Source of the DNA: CAMDPA01 sp963825625
GTDB taxonomy: Bacteria; Pseudomonadota; Alphaproteobacteria; Rhizobiales; Hyphomicrobiaceae
Assembly (NCBI GenBank): GCA_963825625.1
Contig: CAWGUF010000003.1
Span: 62,001-126,000 of the forward strand
Length of the DNA: 64,000 nucleotides
Reading direction: 5' to 3'
Shown: positions 7,964 through 16,669 of the stretch, piece after piece
Position numbering within the stretch: position 1 is the stretch's first letter
Layout of the letters: every line of letters begins with the position of its first letter
Translations under genes and position numbers: made by a program
Notes under the pieces: generated by a model
The model's database searches: none
What the model was told of the DNA's origin: nothing
What the model saw: only the letters and a program-made list of their open reading frames with translations

Positions 7964-9862
7964 ATGAGCAATCAATCCGCGCAGAGCGCCGAGTCCGTGA
8001 ACGAGGGATTTGCCGGGGTATGGGGTACTCTGGGCTATCTCATCGCGCTCGGGACAACCGCCTATTATATGTACGTCGCAGTGTTCGGGACTTTCAGTCC
8101 ACCGCTCGACCGGAGCCTTTTCATCTATGCGGGCGTCGCGATCACGATCTGCCAATACCCGCTTGCAAGGTCTGTAGCTGCGCGCATGTTCGACGCCGTG
8201 CTGCTGGCCGCAGTGACGGTTGCCATCATCCGCTTCAACCAGAACTACCTTACGTTCGCCGAGAACGAGGGCTTTCCTATCGGCGACTTCGACATGGCAA
8301 TGGGATGGATCATGATCCTTGCCGTGATCGAGGCCGGAAGGCGCGTTCTCGGCTTGTCGATGGCCGTGATCTCGATCTCGTTCCTCCTGTTCCTTTATCT
8401 GGGGAACATGGTGCCGTGGCCGTTCACACATGGCGGCTTCAACCTGCGCCAGATCGCGACGGCGCTCTATGCACAGACCGACGGCTTGTTCGGCTCGATC
8501 ACATACGTGCTGGCCTCCACACTGTTCCTGTTCCTCGTGTTCGGCATCTTCCTCATCCGCAGCGGAGCCTCGGACTTCTTCACCAACATCTGCCTGGCCT
8601 TTCTGGGCACACGCGCAGGCGGCGGTGCCAAGGCGGCGGTCGGATCCAGCTTCATCACAGCGAGCATCTCCGGCTCGGCTTCCGCAAATGTCGCGATCAC
8701 CGGCAACATCACGATCCCGCTGATGGTCCGCACGGGCTATGCGCCCGCGGCAGCCGGCGGCATTGAGGCTGCGGCGTCGACGGGCGGCACGATCATGCCA
8801 CCGGTGATGGGCGCCTCGGCCTTCATCATGGTCGCGCTGACCGGCTTCTCCTATGGCGAGATCGTCCTTTATTCGACAATCCCGGCGCTGCTGTTTTTTC
8901 TAAACGTCTACATGCAGGCCCACTTCTATGCGATGCGCCACGACCTGCGCGGCCTTCCGGCTGCGGAGTGTCCGCCATTCCTGGCCACCCTGCGATCGGG
9001 CTGGGTCCATCTGCTGCCCATCGTGGTCGTGATATCGCTCGTTTACATGGACTACTCGCTTCGTCGCGTCGGACTGCTCGCAATCGTCAGTGCCATCGTG
9101 GCCAGCTGGTTCACTGCCAACAAGCTGGGACCGCGCCAGATCCTCGACACCATGGCGGAGGGTGCGCGCGCCTCCCTGCCCGTGATTGCGATCGCTGGTC
9201 CGGTGTCGATCATCGCAGGCGCCGTGCTGTTGCCGGGCACCGGATTGCGCATCACCGGACTGATCATCGATCTGGGCGCCAACAACCTGCCGATGACCAT
9301 CCTGTTCGTGTTTATCATCGGCTACATACTCGGTATGGGGCTGTCTGTGATCCCGGCCTACGTCATTCTGGCAACGCTGGCGGCACCGGCGCTGATCCAG
9401 CTCGGCGTTCCGACAATGGCAGCCCATCTTCTCGTCCTCTGGTGGGGTCAGGCCTCGAACCTGACGCCGCCGGTTGCCCTAGCTTCGTATGTCGCAGCGG
9501 GCATCGCGCGGGCATCACTGTGGCAGGTGTGCAATGTGGCGATGATCAAGGGGATGGCGATCTTCTATCTGCCGGTGCTTTTCGTCTACCAGCCGGGCCT
9601 GCTGCTCAGGGGCTCGATTTTGGATATCGGCATCACCATAGGCACCCTTGTACTGGGCGGGCTTGCAATCTCGGCAGGAGCAGAAGGATTCTTCCTCACA
9701 CGATTGTCGCTCACTATGCGGATCGTATTCCTCTGTCTGGGGGCAGCACTCATCCTCACCCAGGGCGTCACCGCGGCAATCCTAGCCGTTGTGTTCGCAG
9801 GTCTGTGGGCTTGGCAATTCGCACTCCGTCGCAGCGAGAACCTGGCTCGAGCGGGAGCATAA
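7964..9862 (+). CDS. TRAP transporter fused permease (DctQ-DctM type, TAXI class)
   Basis: The protein has 632 residues and is almost wholly hydrophobic, with a short N-terminal set of about four membrane segments (DctQ-like) followed by the large DctM-like domain. Recognisable stretches are the glycine/alanine-rich A-S-I-S-G-S-A-S-A-N-V-A and T-G-G-T-I-M-P-P-V-M-G regions typical of TRAP large subunits. Fused small and large permease subunits are normal for TAXI-type TRAP systems. It would import a carboxylate or related anion across the inner membrane using a sodium or proton gradient. The matching binding protein gene follows after 76 bases. Confidence 0.93.
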   Translation: MSNQSAQSAESVNEGFAGVWGTLGYLIALGTTAYYMYVAVFGTFSPPLDRSLFIYAGVAITICQYPLARSVAARMFDAVLLAAVTVAIIRFNQNYLTFAENEGFPIGDFDMAMGWIMILAVIEAGRRVLGLSMAVISISFLLFLYLGNMVPWPFTHGGFNLRQIATALYAQTDGLFGSITYVLASTLFLFLVFGIFLIRSGASDFFTNICLAFLGTRAGGGAKAAVGSSFITASISGSASANVAITGNITIPLMVRTGYAPAAAGGIEAAASTGGTIMPPVMGASAFIMVALTGFSYGEIVLYSTIPALLFFLNVYMQAHFYAMRHDLRGLPAAECPPFLATLRSGWVHLLPIVVVISLVYMDYSLRRVGLLAIVSAIVASWFTANKLGPRQILDTMAEGARASLPVIAIAGPVSIIAGAVLLPGTGLRITGLIIDLGANNLPMTILFVFIIGYILGMGLSVIPAYVILATLAAPALIQLGVPTMAAHLLVLWWGQASNLTPPVALASYVAAGIARASLWQVCNVAMIKGMAIFYLPVLFVYQPGLLLRGSILDIGITIGTLVLGGLAISAGAEGFFLTRLSLTMRIVFLCLGAALILTQGVTAAILAVVFAGLWAWQFALRRSENLARAGA

Positions 9863-9938
9863 TTGCATCGTCATCGATCACGCGTGGGCAAAACGATCAC
9901 AATCACCGGCAACCTAAGTCCAAAAATGGGAGACATAC

Positions 9939-10907
9939 ATGAGACTAGGAACACGTCTAAAGGCACTTGCTGCCGGCACAGGACTGGCGTTTGCCATTGC
10001 GGCGCCTGCGGCGGCGGCGGATCTCGTAATCGGGACCAGCTCGCCCGGCGGCAGCTACTTCCTGATGGGTGGCGGACTGTCGACCACGATCACGCGCGAT
10101 GTGCCCGGGATCAGCGTTTCGACCCGCACAACGGCAGGCTCCACGACGAACATGCGACTGCTCGGCCAAAAAGATGGCGGTATGCAGCTTGGCCTGGCAA
10201 ATCTCGGCGCGGTCTACGATGCCGTCCACGCAAAGGGCAAGTTCAAGGGGCAGAAGCCTGCGACCGACGTCAGCGCCATGTTCTCGCTGGAAATCTCGCC
10301 ACTCCATTGGGTGACACTGGAGAACGCCAACATCAAGACGTTCTCCGACCTCAAGGGCAAGCGCGTGTCGCTCGCCAAGGCAGGCAGCGGCACGGCCGCC
10401 AATGCTGAACTCGTGCTCAAGACAGTTGGTGTGCGGGATTCCATCAAGCCGCATTTCCTCGGCTTCAGCGAGGCAGGAGACGCCCTGCGTGATGGCAATA
10501 TCGACGCCTTCGCGGTCTCATCAGCCGTTCCCGTGCCCGTGGTTACCGCACTGGCCGCGACGCGAAAGGTACGGCTTATCCCGCTGAGCCAGGCCGAGCT
10601 GAAGAAAATCATCGGCATCAACCCTGCCTTCGCGCCCTACGTCATCAAGGGATCGGCCTACGGCAAGGGCGTTGTCGGCGATGCCCAGTCCTATGGTGTG
10701 CCAAGCACGCTGATGGTGCAGGACAGCGTCCCGGAGGATGTCGTCTACAAGATCGTGAAGCACGTTTTCACGGACAAGAACAAAGCCTATATGAAAACCG
10801 TCTATAAGACCTGGGATCCGACACCGGGCTTTGCCGAGTTCAAGAATGCAGGCGTCAAGCACCACCCGGGTGCCGTTAAGGCCTTCAAGGAACTCGGGTT
10901 GAAATAG
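9939..10907 (+). CDS. TAXI-family TRAP transporter solute-binding protein
   Basis: The protein has 322 residues with a cleavable signal peptide (hydrophobic run to A-A-P-A-A-A-A-D, about residue 28). The mature start L-V-I-G-T-S-S-P-G-G-S-Y is the classic TAXI beginning, and A-G-S-T-T-N-M-R-L-L and S-L-A-K-A-G-S-G-T also match the family. It works in the periplasm and hands substrate to the fused permease encoded just upstream. A strong intrinsic terminator follows at 10942, closing the two-gene operon. The ligand is unknown; neighbouring enzymes suggest an organic or amino acid. Confidence 0.93.
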   Translation: MRLGTRLKALAAGTGLAFAIAAPAAAADLVIGTSSPGGSYFLMGGGLSTTITRDVPGISVSTRTTAGSTTNMRLLGQKDGGMQLGLANLGAVYDAVHAKGKFKGQKPATDVSAMFSLEISPLHWVTLENANIKTFSDLKGKRVSLAKAGSGTAANAELVLKTVGVRDSIKPHFLGFSEAGDALRDGNIDAFAVSSAVPVPVVTALAATRKVRLIPLSQAELKKIIGINPAFAPYVIKGSAYGKGVVGDAQSYGVPSTLMVQDSVPEDVVYKIVKHVFTDKNKAYMKTVYKTWDPTPGFAEFKNAGVKHHPGAVKAFKELGLK

Positions 10908-10941
10908 CGAGCCGGGCCACCAGCAATACGGCATTCAGCCT

Positions 10942-10978
10942 CGGCGACCTCATCTTTATCGATGCAGGTCGCCGTTTT
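10942..10978 (+). terminator. Rho-independent terminator after the TRAP operon
   Basis: A perfect 9-base-pair stem (CGGCGACCT at 10942-10950 with AGGTCGCCG at 10966-10974) encloses a 15-base loop and is followed at once by TTTT. It lies 35 bases after the stop of the TAXI binding protein. Confidence 0.85.
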
Positions 10979-11056
10979 CATTTGGAACAGACAAGATATT
11001 CGAGCTGTTGTGAGGCTCATTCGACTTCGACCGATCATACCGGCTCCCGCCCGGCA

Positions 11057-11362
11057 TCAACCTGCTGTCGTGTGCAACGGCCGCCCCTGCACATCGATCC
11101 GGTCACGGACAGCGCGCATGCGCGCGTTGTAGACCGGCAGCGTCAGCCCGAGAATCCCGAACCGCGTCAGGTACCCCAGCAGGAACGCGTTGGCGCCGCG
11201 CAGGTACAGCTCGCCCACCTCGCCGGCCAAGACCAGCCGCCGCTCCTCATCGGTGAGATCGAGCGTGGCGATGGCGCGTTCGGGATCGACCTGCATCGCA
11301 TGGCGCCAATTCTTGTCGTGCATGAGTTGATGGCACATGCGGTTGATGGCGTAAGTGCTCAT
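11057..11362 (-). CDS. LigA-like small subunit of a class III extradiol dioxygenase
   Basis: The protein has 101 residues from the ATG at 11362, which overlaps the upstream stop as ATGA; a longer in-frame reading would lie inside that gene. It resembles the alpha subunit of protocatechuate 4,5-dioxygenase: a small helical protein with N-R-M-C-H-Q-L-M-H-D near the start, then L-T-D-E-E-R-R-L-V-L-A-G-E-V-G-E-L-Y-L-R-G-A-N. The subunit caps the active site of the LigB-like partner encoded immediately upstream. It has no enzymatic activity alone. Confidence 0.82.
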   Translation of the reverse strand: MSTYAINRMCHQLMHDKNWRHAMQVDPERAIATLDLTDEERRLVLAGEVGELYLRGANAFLLGYLTRFGILGLTLPVYNARMRAVRDRIDVQGRPLHTTAG

Positions 11363-12195
11363 GACACGACTCCCGCCTCCCATGCGCCGTAGGCGTGTCC
11401 ACGCTCCGGCTGCGACATCATCCATTTCGCCTTGTGCGTGCCCACCGCACCGATCATAGCCAGCCAGTTGAGCAACTCGCCGCCGACGTTGCCCGCCGCC
11501 AGCATCCGCTCCTCAGTCGCCTCTTCGATCAGTTGATCGATGGCGCCCGCCTCCATGAGCTGGTGGACATGCTCCGCCCACGCCAAGTCCGGCACGCCGA
11601 AATTCTCGCCCGGCGACATGAAGGGGCCGGCCACGTCGAGCGAGAAGCTGCCGGTGCCGATCACCTCGACGCGCAGGTCCTCGCCGAAACTTTCGATGCC
11701 CTTTCTAAGCCCCCTGCCGAACTGATAGGCGCGCCGCGCGGACGGCATCGGCGGCAGATGCCCATTGAGAAACACAGGAATTGTCGGCACATCGAACTTG
11801 GGTGTCAGGAAATAGAGCGGCACCCCTATAGAGTGGCCGACCTTGTAATGCGTGACAAAAGAGCTGTCGAAGTCGTTGCGCACCAGCGTGGTGTGCAGAT
11901 GCATGGCCAGCGTCTCGTTTGACGGAATATCCCGCGGAGCACACAACGCAACATCATCGACCGGGCCGTAGAACGATTTGTCCACGCCGATGCCGAACGT
12001 CGGGAAATTGTCGAAATAGAACGCCGAAAAGTGGTCGGTATCGATCAGGACGATCACATCCGGGCGGTCGGCCTCCAACTCGGCCCTGACCCGCCCGAAA
12101 TAGCGATTGATCTCGCCGTTCGGCCCCTGATCCGCCGCAAACTTCGGAAAGTACGGCGTGTGCGGAACCCCAATCCCGCCACTGACCTGCGCCAT
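11359..12195 (-). CDS. LigB-like class III extradiol ring-cleavage dioxygenase, catalytic His replaced
   Basis: The protein has 278 residues and aligns by eye with LigB of protocatechuate 4,5-dioxygenase. The metal ligands are present: H12 (V-P-H-T-P), H55 (D-T-D-H-F-S-A-F) and E240 (G-G-E-L-L-N-W). The catalytic histidine usually found in G-T-G-G-M-S-H is leucine here (G-T-G-S-F-S-L, residue 186). Family members open aromatic rings next to two hydroxyls using Fe(II) and O2. The loss of the catalytic base could mean another substrate class or altered chemistry. It is coupled to the LigA-like gene and divergent from the hydratase-like gene. Confidence 0.85.
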   Translation of the reverse strand: MAQVSGGIGVPHTPYFPKFAADQGPNGEINRYFGRVRAELEADRPDVIVLIDTDHFSAFYFDNFPTFGIGVDKSFYGPVDDVALCAPRDIPSNETLAMHLHTTLVRNDFDSSFVTHYKVGHSIGVPLYFLTPKFDVPTIPVFLNGHLPPMPSARRAYQFGRGLRKGIESFGEDLRVEVIGTGSFSLDVAGPFMSPGENFGVPDLAWAEHVHQLMEAGAIDQLIEEATEERMLAAGNVGGELLNWLAMIGAVGTHKAKWMMSQPERGHAYGAWEAGVVS

Positions 12196-12334
12196 GCGCG
12201 ATTCTCCCCAGATGCTTCTCCAAGCCGAAGTCGCCCAAGCACTATCCGATCAATGCCGGCCATGTTTCAAGCATTGCGTGAATGGCGACTTGCCCACGCC
12301 TCGTCGAAACTCGCAATCAACAGGAGGCATTCAT

Positions 12335-13045
12335 ATGTCCGGCAAGCCCGTCACCGACCCGCGAATTCTATCCGGTATGCGCCGGCAGCTCGCTGCGCGC
12401 GCGGCAAAGATCGAGGCCGGCGACGGCCGGCTGGGCTGGAAGGCTGGCTTCGGCGCGCCTGCGGCCCTCGTTAATTTCGGCCTCGACGGTCCCCTGATGG
12501 GCTACATGCTGCAGTCCTCGCTCATTGCCTCGGGCGCGTCCGTAGCTCTCCGCCGCTGGGTCAAGCCCGTCGCCGAGCCGGAAATCGCAATCTATCTGGG
12601 AGCCGATCTCGGCGCCGGCACCGAAGCCGATGGCGCCTCCCGGGCCATCGCCGCACTCGGCCCCGCCATCGAGCTTGCGGACCTGGAGTTTCCGCCGGAG
12701 GACGTCGAAGCCATCCTGGCCGGCAACATCTATCACCGCCATGTGATCCTTGGCGCCCGCGACGAACGCTGCGCCGGCGCAAACCTGAGCGGCCTGACGG
12801 CACGCATCACACGCGGCGGCGCAAAGTCGGCCGTCACAGACCTGGAGGCCAATACAGGCAGGCTGCTGGACATCGTCGCCCACCTCGCCAATACACTGGC
12901 GGTCTGCGACGAGCGCCTCCACGCCGGCGACGTGATTATCGCCGGCTCGCTCACCCCTCCAATGATGTTGACGGGCGAGGACACGCTTGTTGCCCTCGAG
13001 CTGGATACGATCGGCGCAGTCTCCGTCGCCATGACGCACGATTGA
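12335..13045 (+). CDS. 2-keto-4-pentenoate hydratase-like protein (MhpD/FAH family)
   Basis: The protein has 236 residues. The ATG at 12335 has a strong CAGGAGG eight bases upstream, so I prefer it to longer in-frame starts. It resembles MhpD/HpcG hydratases: G-W-K-A-G-F near the start, then V-A-E-P-E-I-A-I-Y-L, the A-I-E-L-A-D-L-E-F metal region and G-D-V-I-I-A-G-S-L near the end. Such enzymes hydrate or decarboxylate 2-oxo-alkenoates produced after meta ring cleavage. Placement next to the dioxygenase pair and a DapA-like lyase supports that role. Confidence 0.85.
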   Translation: MSGKPVTDPRILSGMRRQLAARAAKIEAGDGRLGWKAGFGAPAALVNFGLDGPLMGYMLQSSLIASGASVALRRWVKPVAEPEIAIYLGADLGAGTEADGASRAIAALGPAIELADLEFPPEDVEAILAGNIYHRHVILGARDERCAGANLSGLTARITRGGAKSAVTDLEANTGRLLDIVAHLANTLAVCDERLHAGDVIIAGSLTPPMMLTGEDTLVALELDTIGAVSVAMTHD

Positions 13046-13163
13046 ACGAGTGCGCATTCCACACGGTTTACTTGCCAACAACACGGCAACCGGTGTCTGA
13101 TCGGCATGAACCGATCCTGGCGCAACATGCCGAATGCCATCAACGGCCCTGGAGAATTCCGCC

Positions 13164-14117
13164 ATGCCCCGCTTTCGCGACGACGTGCCGAGTGGCGTCA
13201 TTCCTGCCTGCATCCTGCCCTTCCACGACGACTTCAGCCCCGATCTGAAATCGTTCGCCCGCCACCTGCAGGACACGGCCAAGGTCGAAGGGCTATCCGC
13301 CATAACCGTCAACGCGCACTCCACCGAAGTCTCCTCCTGCACGCTCGAGGAGCAGGCCCGCATCATGGACGCTGCGAGCGATGCCATCGCGGACAAGCTG
13401 CCGTTGGTTCATGGCGTGTATGCGGAAGGAAGCCTCGAGGCCGCACGCATTGCCCGCCAGGCGACTGCCGGCGGCGCCTCAGCCCTGCTCGTATTTCCGC
13501 CCGGGCCATTCACCCTCGGCCAGAGGCCCGAGATGGTGATCGCGCACTACAAGCATATCGCCGACGCGAGCGACCTGCCGCTGATCGTTTTCCAATATCC
13601 GCTCGCAACCGGCCAAGGCTATCCGCGCGACACGCTGCTGCGCTTGTGCGACGAGGTGCCGACGATCCGCGCGATCAAGGACTGGTGCAACAACGTGCCC
13701 CAGCATGAGCGCCAGGTCATTGAGTTGCAGGCGCTGAGCCGCCCGGTCAATGTGCTGACAACGCATTCGTCATGGCTGTTCTCCTCGCTGGTCTTGGGCT
13801 GCAACGGCATCCTTTCGGGCTCCGGCAGCGTGATCGCGGACCTCCAGGCGGAGCTGTTCAAGGCCGTCCAGGCGAATGATCTGGCCCGGGCACGCACGAT
13901 CAACGACCGCATCCGACCGCTGTCACAGGTGTTCTATGCCGATCCGTTCGTCGACATGCACAACCGCATGAAGGAGGCGCTCGTGCTCTTGGGCCGCATT
14001 CCACGCGCCGTTGTGCGGCCGCCTCTGGTCAAGATCCGCGACGAGGAAATCGCCCGCATCAAGGCCGCCCTGGAGGCAGCCGGAATGTTGCCGGCAGGCA
14101 AGGCCCGGGCCGCTTAG
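13164..14117 (+). CDS. Dihydrodipicolinate synthase / N-acetylneuraminate lyase family protein
   Basis: The protein has 317 residues from the ATG at 13164, preceded by GGAG; an alternative ATG lies at 13134. It is a DapA-type TIM barrel with the active-site tyrosine in F-Q-Y-P-L-A-T-G and the Schiff-base lysine in A-I-K-D-W, plus the late G-C-N-G-I-L-S-G-S-G-S segment. True DapA is usually about 290 residues and has a G-T-T-G-E motif; here it reads A-H-S-T-E, so a catabolic aldolase or dehydratase is more likely than lysine synthesis. It follows the hydratase-like gene in the same direction. Confidence 0.87.
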   Translation: MPRFRDDVPSGVIPACILPFHDDFSPDLKSFARHLQDTAKVEGLSAITVNAHSTEVSSCTLEEQARIMDAASDAIADKLPLVHGVYAEGSLEAARIARQATAGGASALLVFPPGPFTLGQRPEMVIAHYKHIADASDLPLIVFQYPLATGQGYPRDTLLRLCDEVPTIRAIKDWCNNVPQHERQVIELQALSRPVNVLTTHSSWLFSSLVLGCNGILSGSGSVIADLQAELFKAVQANDLARARTINDRIRPLSQVFYADPFVDMHNRMKEALVLLGRIPRAVVRPPLVKIRDEEIARIKAALEAAGMLPAGKARAA

Positions 14118-14124
14118 CAGTGCC

Positions 14125-15228
14125 TCAAGCCGGGATATCGTCTTCCGCCACACCCAGTGCCCACGCCGCGTCGACGATCCTGCCCCAGGTCGCGGCATCG
14201 ATTTCCAGCTGCGAGCCGAGCCGCGCCCGCGCGGCTCGCTCCGGTTCCCCAGGCGTCAGCACCTCGGATGTTCCCTCGGCGGCGGCAGCACTCTTGACCC
14301 ACTCGACGAATTCCCCGGTGGCATCCTCAGCACCCTGATCTCCCGCACCAAGCCGCTGTGGATCGATCACGATCGCCATCATGTTGTTGAGGATCGCTCC
14401 ATACGGCTCGCCGCCGGCGGCCGCAGCGACCGTTGGTCCTCCACCCAGCACCGATGACATCAATTCGCACGCAATTGCCAGCCCCGACCCCTTGTGAAGT
14501 CCAAAGGCGGCAATCGAACCGCGCGGCTCGCGGAACAGCACGCCAGGATCGTCGGTCGGGCGCCCGTCGGAATCGACGAGCATGCCGGCCCGCACCTTGC
14601 GGCCCTCCGCGGCAGCGACCCGAGCCTTGTTGACGGGGATCTCCGCTGTCGCGAAGTCGAGCAGGAACGGCGGCGCATTCTTGCGTGGAAACGCCACGCA
14701 ATGCGGGTTGGTGGAAAACCGTGGCTCGCGCGCACCGAACGGCACGACGGTTGGTTTGCGGCCATGCACGTTCACCCAGAAGAGACCGACGAAACCTTCA
14801 TTTGCGACCATCTCGCCGAAATAACCGATCCGGCCCACGTGATGCGAGTTGATGAGATTGGCAACGGCGATACCATGCTCACGCGCGATCGCAATGGCGC
14901 GCTGCGTCAGATCGAGCGCTGCAACCTGACCCAGACTTATTCGCCCGTCGACGACGAGAAAAGCACCATCGTCTTTCAACGTGACAGGGCGGCTGTGCGG
15001 CGACAGCTTGCCCGCCGCGATCGTCTCCGCATAGCCCGGTAGCAGCCCGATGCCGTGCGATGCATGACCTGCCTGATCCGAAGCGGTCAGTTGCTCCGCG
15101 GCAATGGCACCGTGCTGCGCACTCCACCCTGCCGCCTGGAACATCGCCGTCACCAGACGGCGCACTGCATCTGCATTCAGGCTGATGGGCGACGGCCTGC
15201 CGCTGCCACCCTTGTCGCTGTCGGCCAT
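14125..15228 (-). CDS. Ldh family oxidoreductase (malate/L-sulfolactate/ureidoglycolate dehydrogenase type)
   Basis: The protein has 367 residues, near the family norm. It carries the Ldh2 signatures S-H-G-I-G near residue 57, N-S-H-H-V-G-R-I-G-Y around 127 and K-G-S-G-L-A-I-A-C-E-L in the C-terminal half. This family binds NAD(P) in a non-Rossmann fold and oxidises 2-hydroxyacids to 2-oxoacids. It converges on the DapA-like gene with a gap of only seven bases. It could process a hydroxyacid from the neighbouring ring-cleavage route; this is inference. Confidence 0.88.
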   Translation of the reverse strand: MADSDKGGSGRPSPISLNADAVRRLVTAMFQAAGWSAQHGAIAAEQLTASDQAGHASHGIGLLPGYAETIAAGKLSPHSRPVTLKDDGAFLVVDGRISLGQVAALDLTQRAIAIAREHGIAVANLINSHHVGRIGYFGEMVANEGFVGLFWVNVHGRKPTVVPFGAREPRFSTNPHCVAFPRKNAPPFLLDFATAEIPVNKARVAAAEGRKVRAGMLVDSDGRPTDDPGVLFREPRGSIAAFGLHKGSGLAIACELMSSVLGGGPTVAAAAGGEPYGAILNNMMAIVIDPQRLGAGDQGAEDATGEFVEWVKSAAAAEGTSEVLTPGEPERAARARLGSQLEIDAATWGRIVDAAWALGVAEDDIPA

Positions 15229-15308
15229 ATCGCACTCCTGCTTGTCCGCACCCCCACAACGATGTCAGAGGCGACGGGCGCGGACAAGCTTGCTATGCGC
15301 CAGCGGGC

Positions 15309-15554
15309 TTACCCGCAGCGGTGACGCACGATACGGCAGACGCGGCGGCCGCGGCGTGTAACGAAGCAGCTTCGATGACTGTGACGATAGCGTCGGCAGT
15401 GAGCCTTCTCGACGAGCGAGGAGGTGTGGGTTTCCTGGAGCTGCAGCAGCGGCGTCAGCTGTCCGGAGACCCCGGCCGCGGATGCCGTGCCGCAGCCGAA
15501 CATCATCACGGCCGCAAGAGATACGCACTTCAACAGATTTGACGGTCTGGTCAT
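15309..15554 (-). CDS. Small secreted Cys/Arg-rich protein
   Basis: The 81-residue protein has a clear signal peptide (hydrophobic segment V-S-L-A-A-V-M-M-F-G-C ending A-S-A-A). The mature part is short and basic with regularly placed cysteines and histidines (C-R-R-Y-R-H, C-F-V-T-R-R-G-R-R-V-C, R-H-R-C). I do not recognise a function. Small secreted proteins of this composition are common in Hyphomicrobiales. An outer-membrane or periplasmic role is possible. Confidence 0.55.
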   Translation of the reverse strand: MTRPSNLLKCVSLAAVMMFGCGTASAAGVSGQLTPLLQLQETHTSSLVEKAHCRRYRHSHRSCFVTRRGRRVCRIVRHRCG

Positions 15555-15710
15555 TGGTTCCTCACTCGCCTTAGGCCAACACTGAGTAAAACAAGGATTT
15601 TACCTTGTGGTATTTACTGTATCAGGTCGCTGTCTTCGGCCAAGCCCTGCAATCGCATGCCAGCTTTTCGGGATCTGCCGGGCCATCGCGCCACCAGTCG
15701 CCCCAGGGGA

Positions 15711-15775
15711 TGTCGCCCGAAGAGGGGGGGGCGTCCGAAAGGGGTGTTGCCCGAAAGGGGTGTCGCCCGAGCGGT
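15711..15775. repeat. Short degenerate tandem repeat
   Basis: Two adjacent 16-base units (CCGAAAGGGGTGTTGC at 15735 and CCGAAAGGGGTGTCGC at 15751) differ at one base, and two more degenerate units flank them. They lie upstream of the ABC ATPase start. The G-rich runs could slip or form unusual structure; no coding role is evident. Confidence 0.7.
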
Positions 15776-15853
15776 TGCTTAACGGAAGATCAAGCCCGGA
15801 CAGCTAGGCTGCTTCAGCCTTGTGTTCTTGGCCGCTCCGGAGGGCCGTTTCGC

Positions 15854-16669
15854 GTGACCAGCAGCATCCCCGCCCACTACCAGCAGCCAGCCACCCCGGC
15901 ACATCCCGTGCCGGCTGCCATCCGGCTCGATCGCATCCGCAAGTCGTTCACCAAGCTCGCAGTCGATGACCTGGATCTGGAGGTCCGTGCCGGTGAATTC
16001 TACGCCCTGCTGGGCCCCAATGGCGCGGGAAAGACTACGACGCTGCGCATGCTGGCGGGACTGTTGAAGCCGGATTCCGGCTCGATCAGCGTGTTCGGCA
16101 TCGACGTCCTGGCCGATCCGACCTCCGCCAAGCGCATCACTGCATGGCTGCCCGACGAGCCGATGCTCTATGACAAGCTGTCGCCGCTTGAATATCTGGA
16201 ATTCGTCGCCGGGCTGTGGGGGCTGGAGCGTGAAGCCGCGGAGAAAAGCGCGACCCGGCTCCTGGAGGTTCTGGAGCTATGGCAGCACCGGCACGCGCGG
16301 TGCGAAGGTTTCTCGCGCGGTATGAAGCAGAAGGTGGCATTGGCCGGCGCGCTCATTCACGACCCGCGCCTGATCATGCTGGACGAGCCGCTCACAGGCC
16401 TCGATGCGGCCATCGCACGGCAGGTCAAGGATCTGTTGATGGCTCGCGTCCGCGACGGCGCAACCATCATTCTGACGACGCACATTCTGGAAGTTGCGGA
16501 AAGACTGGCCGATCGTATCGGCATTGTCGCGCAGGGACGCCTGAGAGCCGAGGGAACAGTTGATGAGCTGAAGGCCGTCGCCGGCCACGGCAGCGCAACG
16601 CTCGAGGACGCATTCCTGGCACTGACATCGGTTGACGCCCTTCACGTGCCGGGGCGTCTGCCATCATGA
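15854..16669 (+). CDS. ABC transporter ATP-binding protein (ABC-2 exporter type)
   Basis: The protein has 271 residues from a GTG at 15854, which has GGAGG ten bases upstream; the frame remains open for another 83 codons but that part is the repeat region. Walker A reads G-P-N-G-A-G-K-T-T, the signature is F-S-R-G-M-K-Q-K (a common exporter variant of LSGGQ) and Walker B is L-I-M-L-D-E-P. It powers the permease encoded next, whose ATG overlaps its stop as ATGA. The substrate is unknown. Confidence 0.9.
   Translation: MTSSIPAHYQQPATPAHPVPAAIRLDRIRKSFTKLAVDDLDLEVRAGEFYALLGPNGAGKTTTLRMLAGLLKPDSGSISVFGIDVLADPTSAKRITAWLPDEPMLYDKLSPLEYLEFVAGLWGLEREAAEKSATRLLEVLELWQHRHARCEGFSRGMKQKVALAGALIHDPRLIMLDEPLTGLDAAIARQVKDLLMARVRDGATIILTTHILEVAERLADRIGIVAQGRLRAEGTVDELKAVAGHGSATLEDAFLALTSVDALHVPGRLPS

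Noticed and set aside
13164..14117. dapA of lysine biosynthesis
   Set aside because: The G-T-T-G-E-type motif is replaced and it sits with ring-cleavage genes; a catabolic lyase is more likely.
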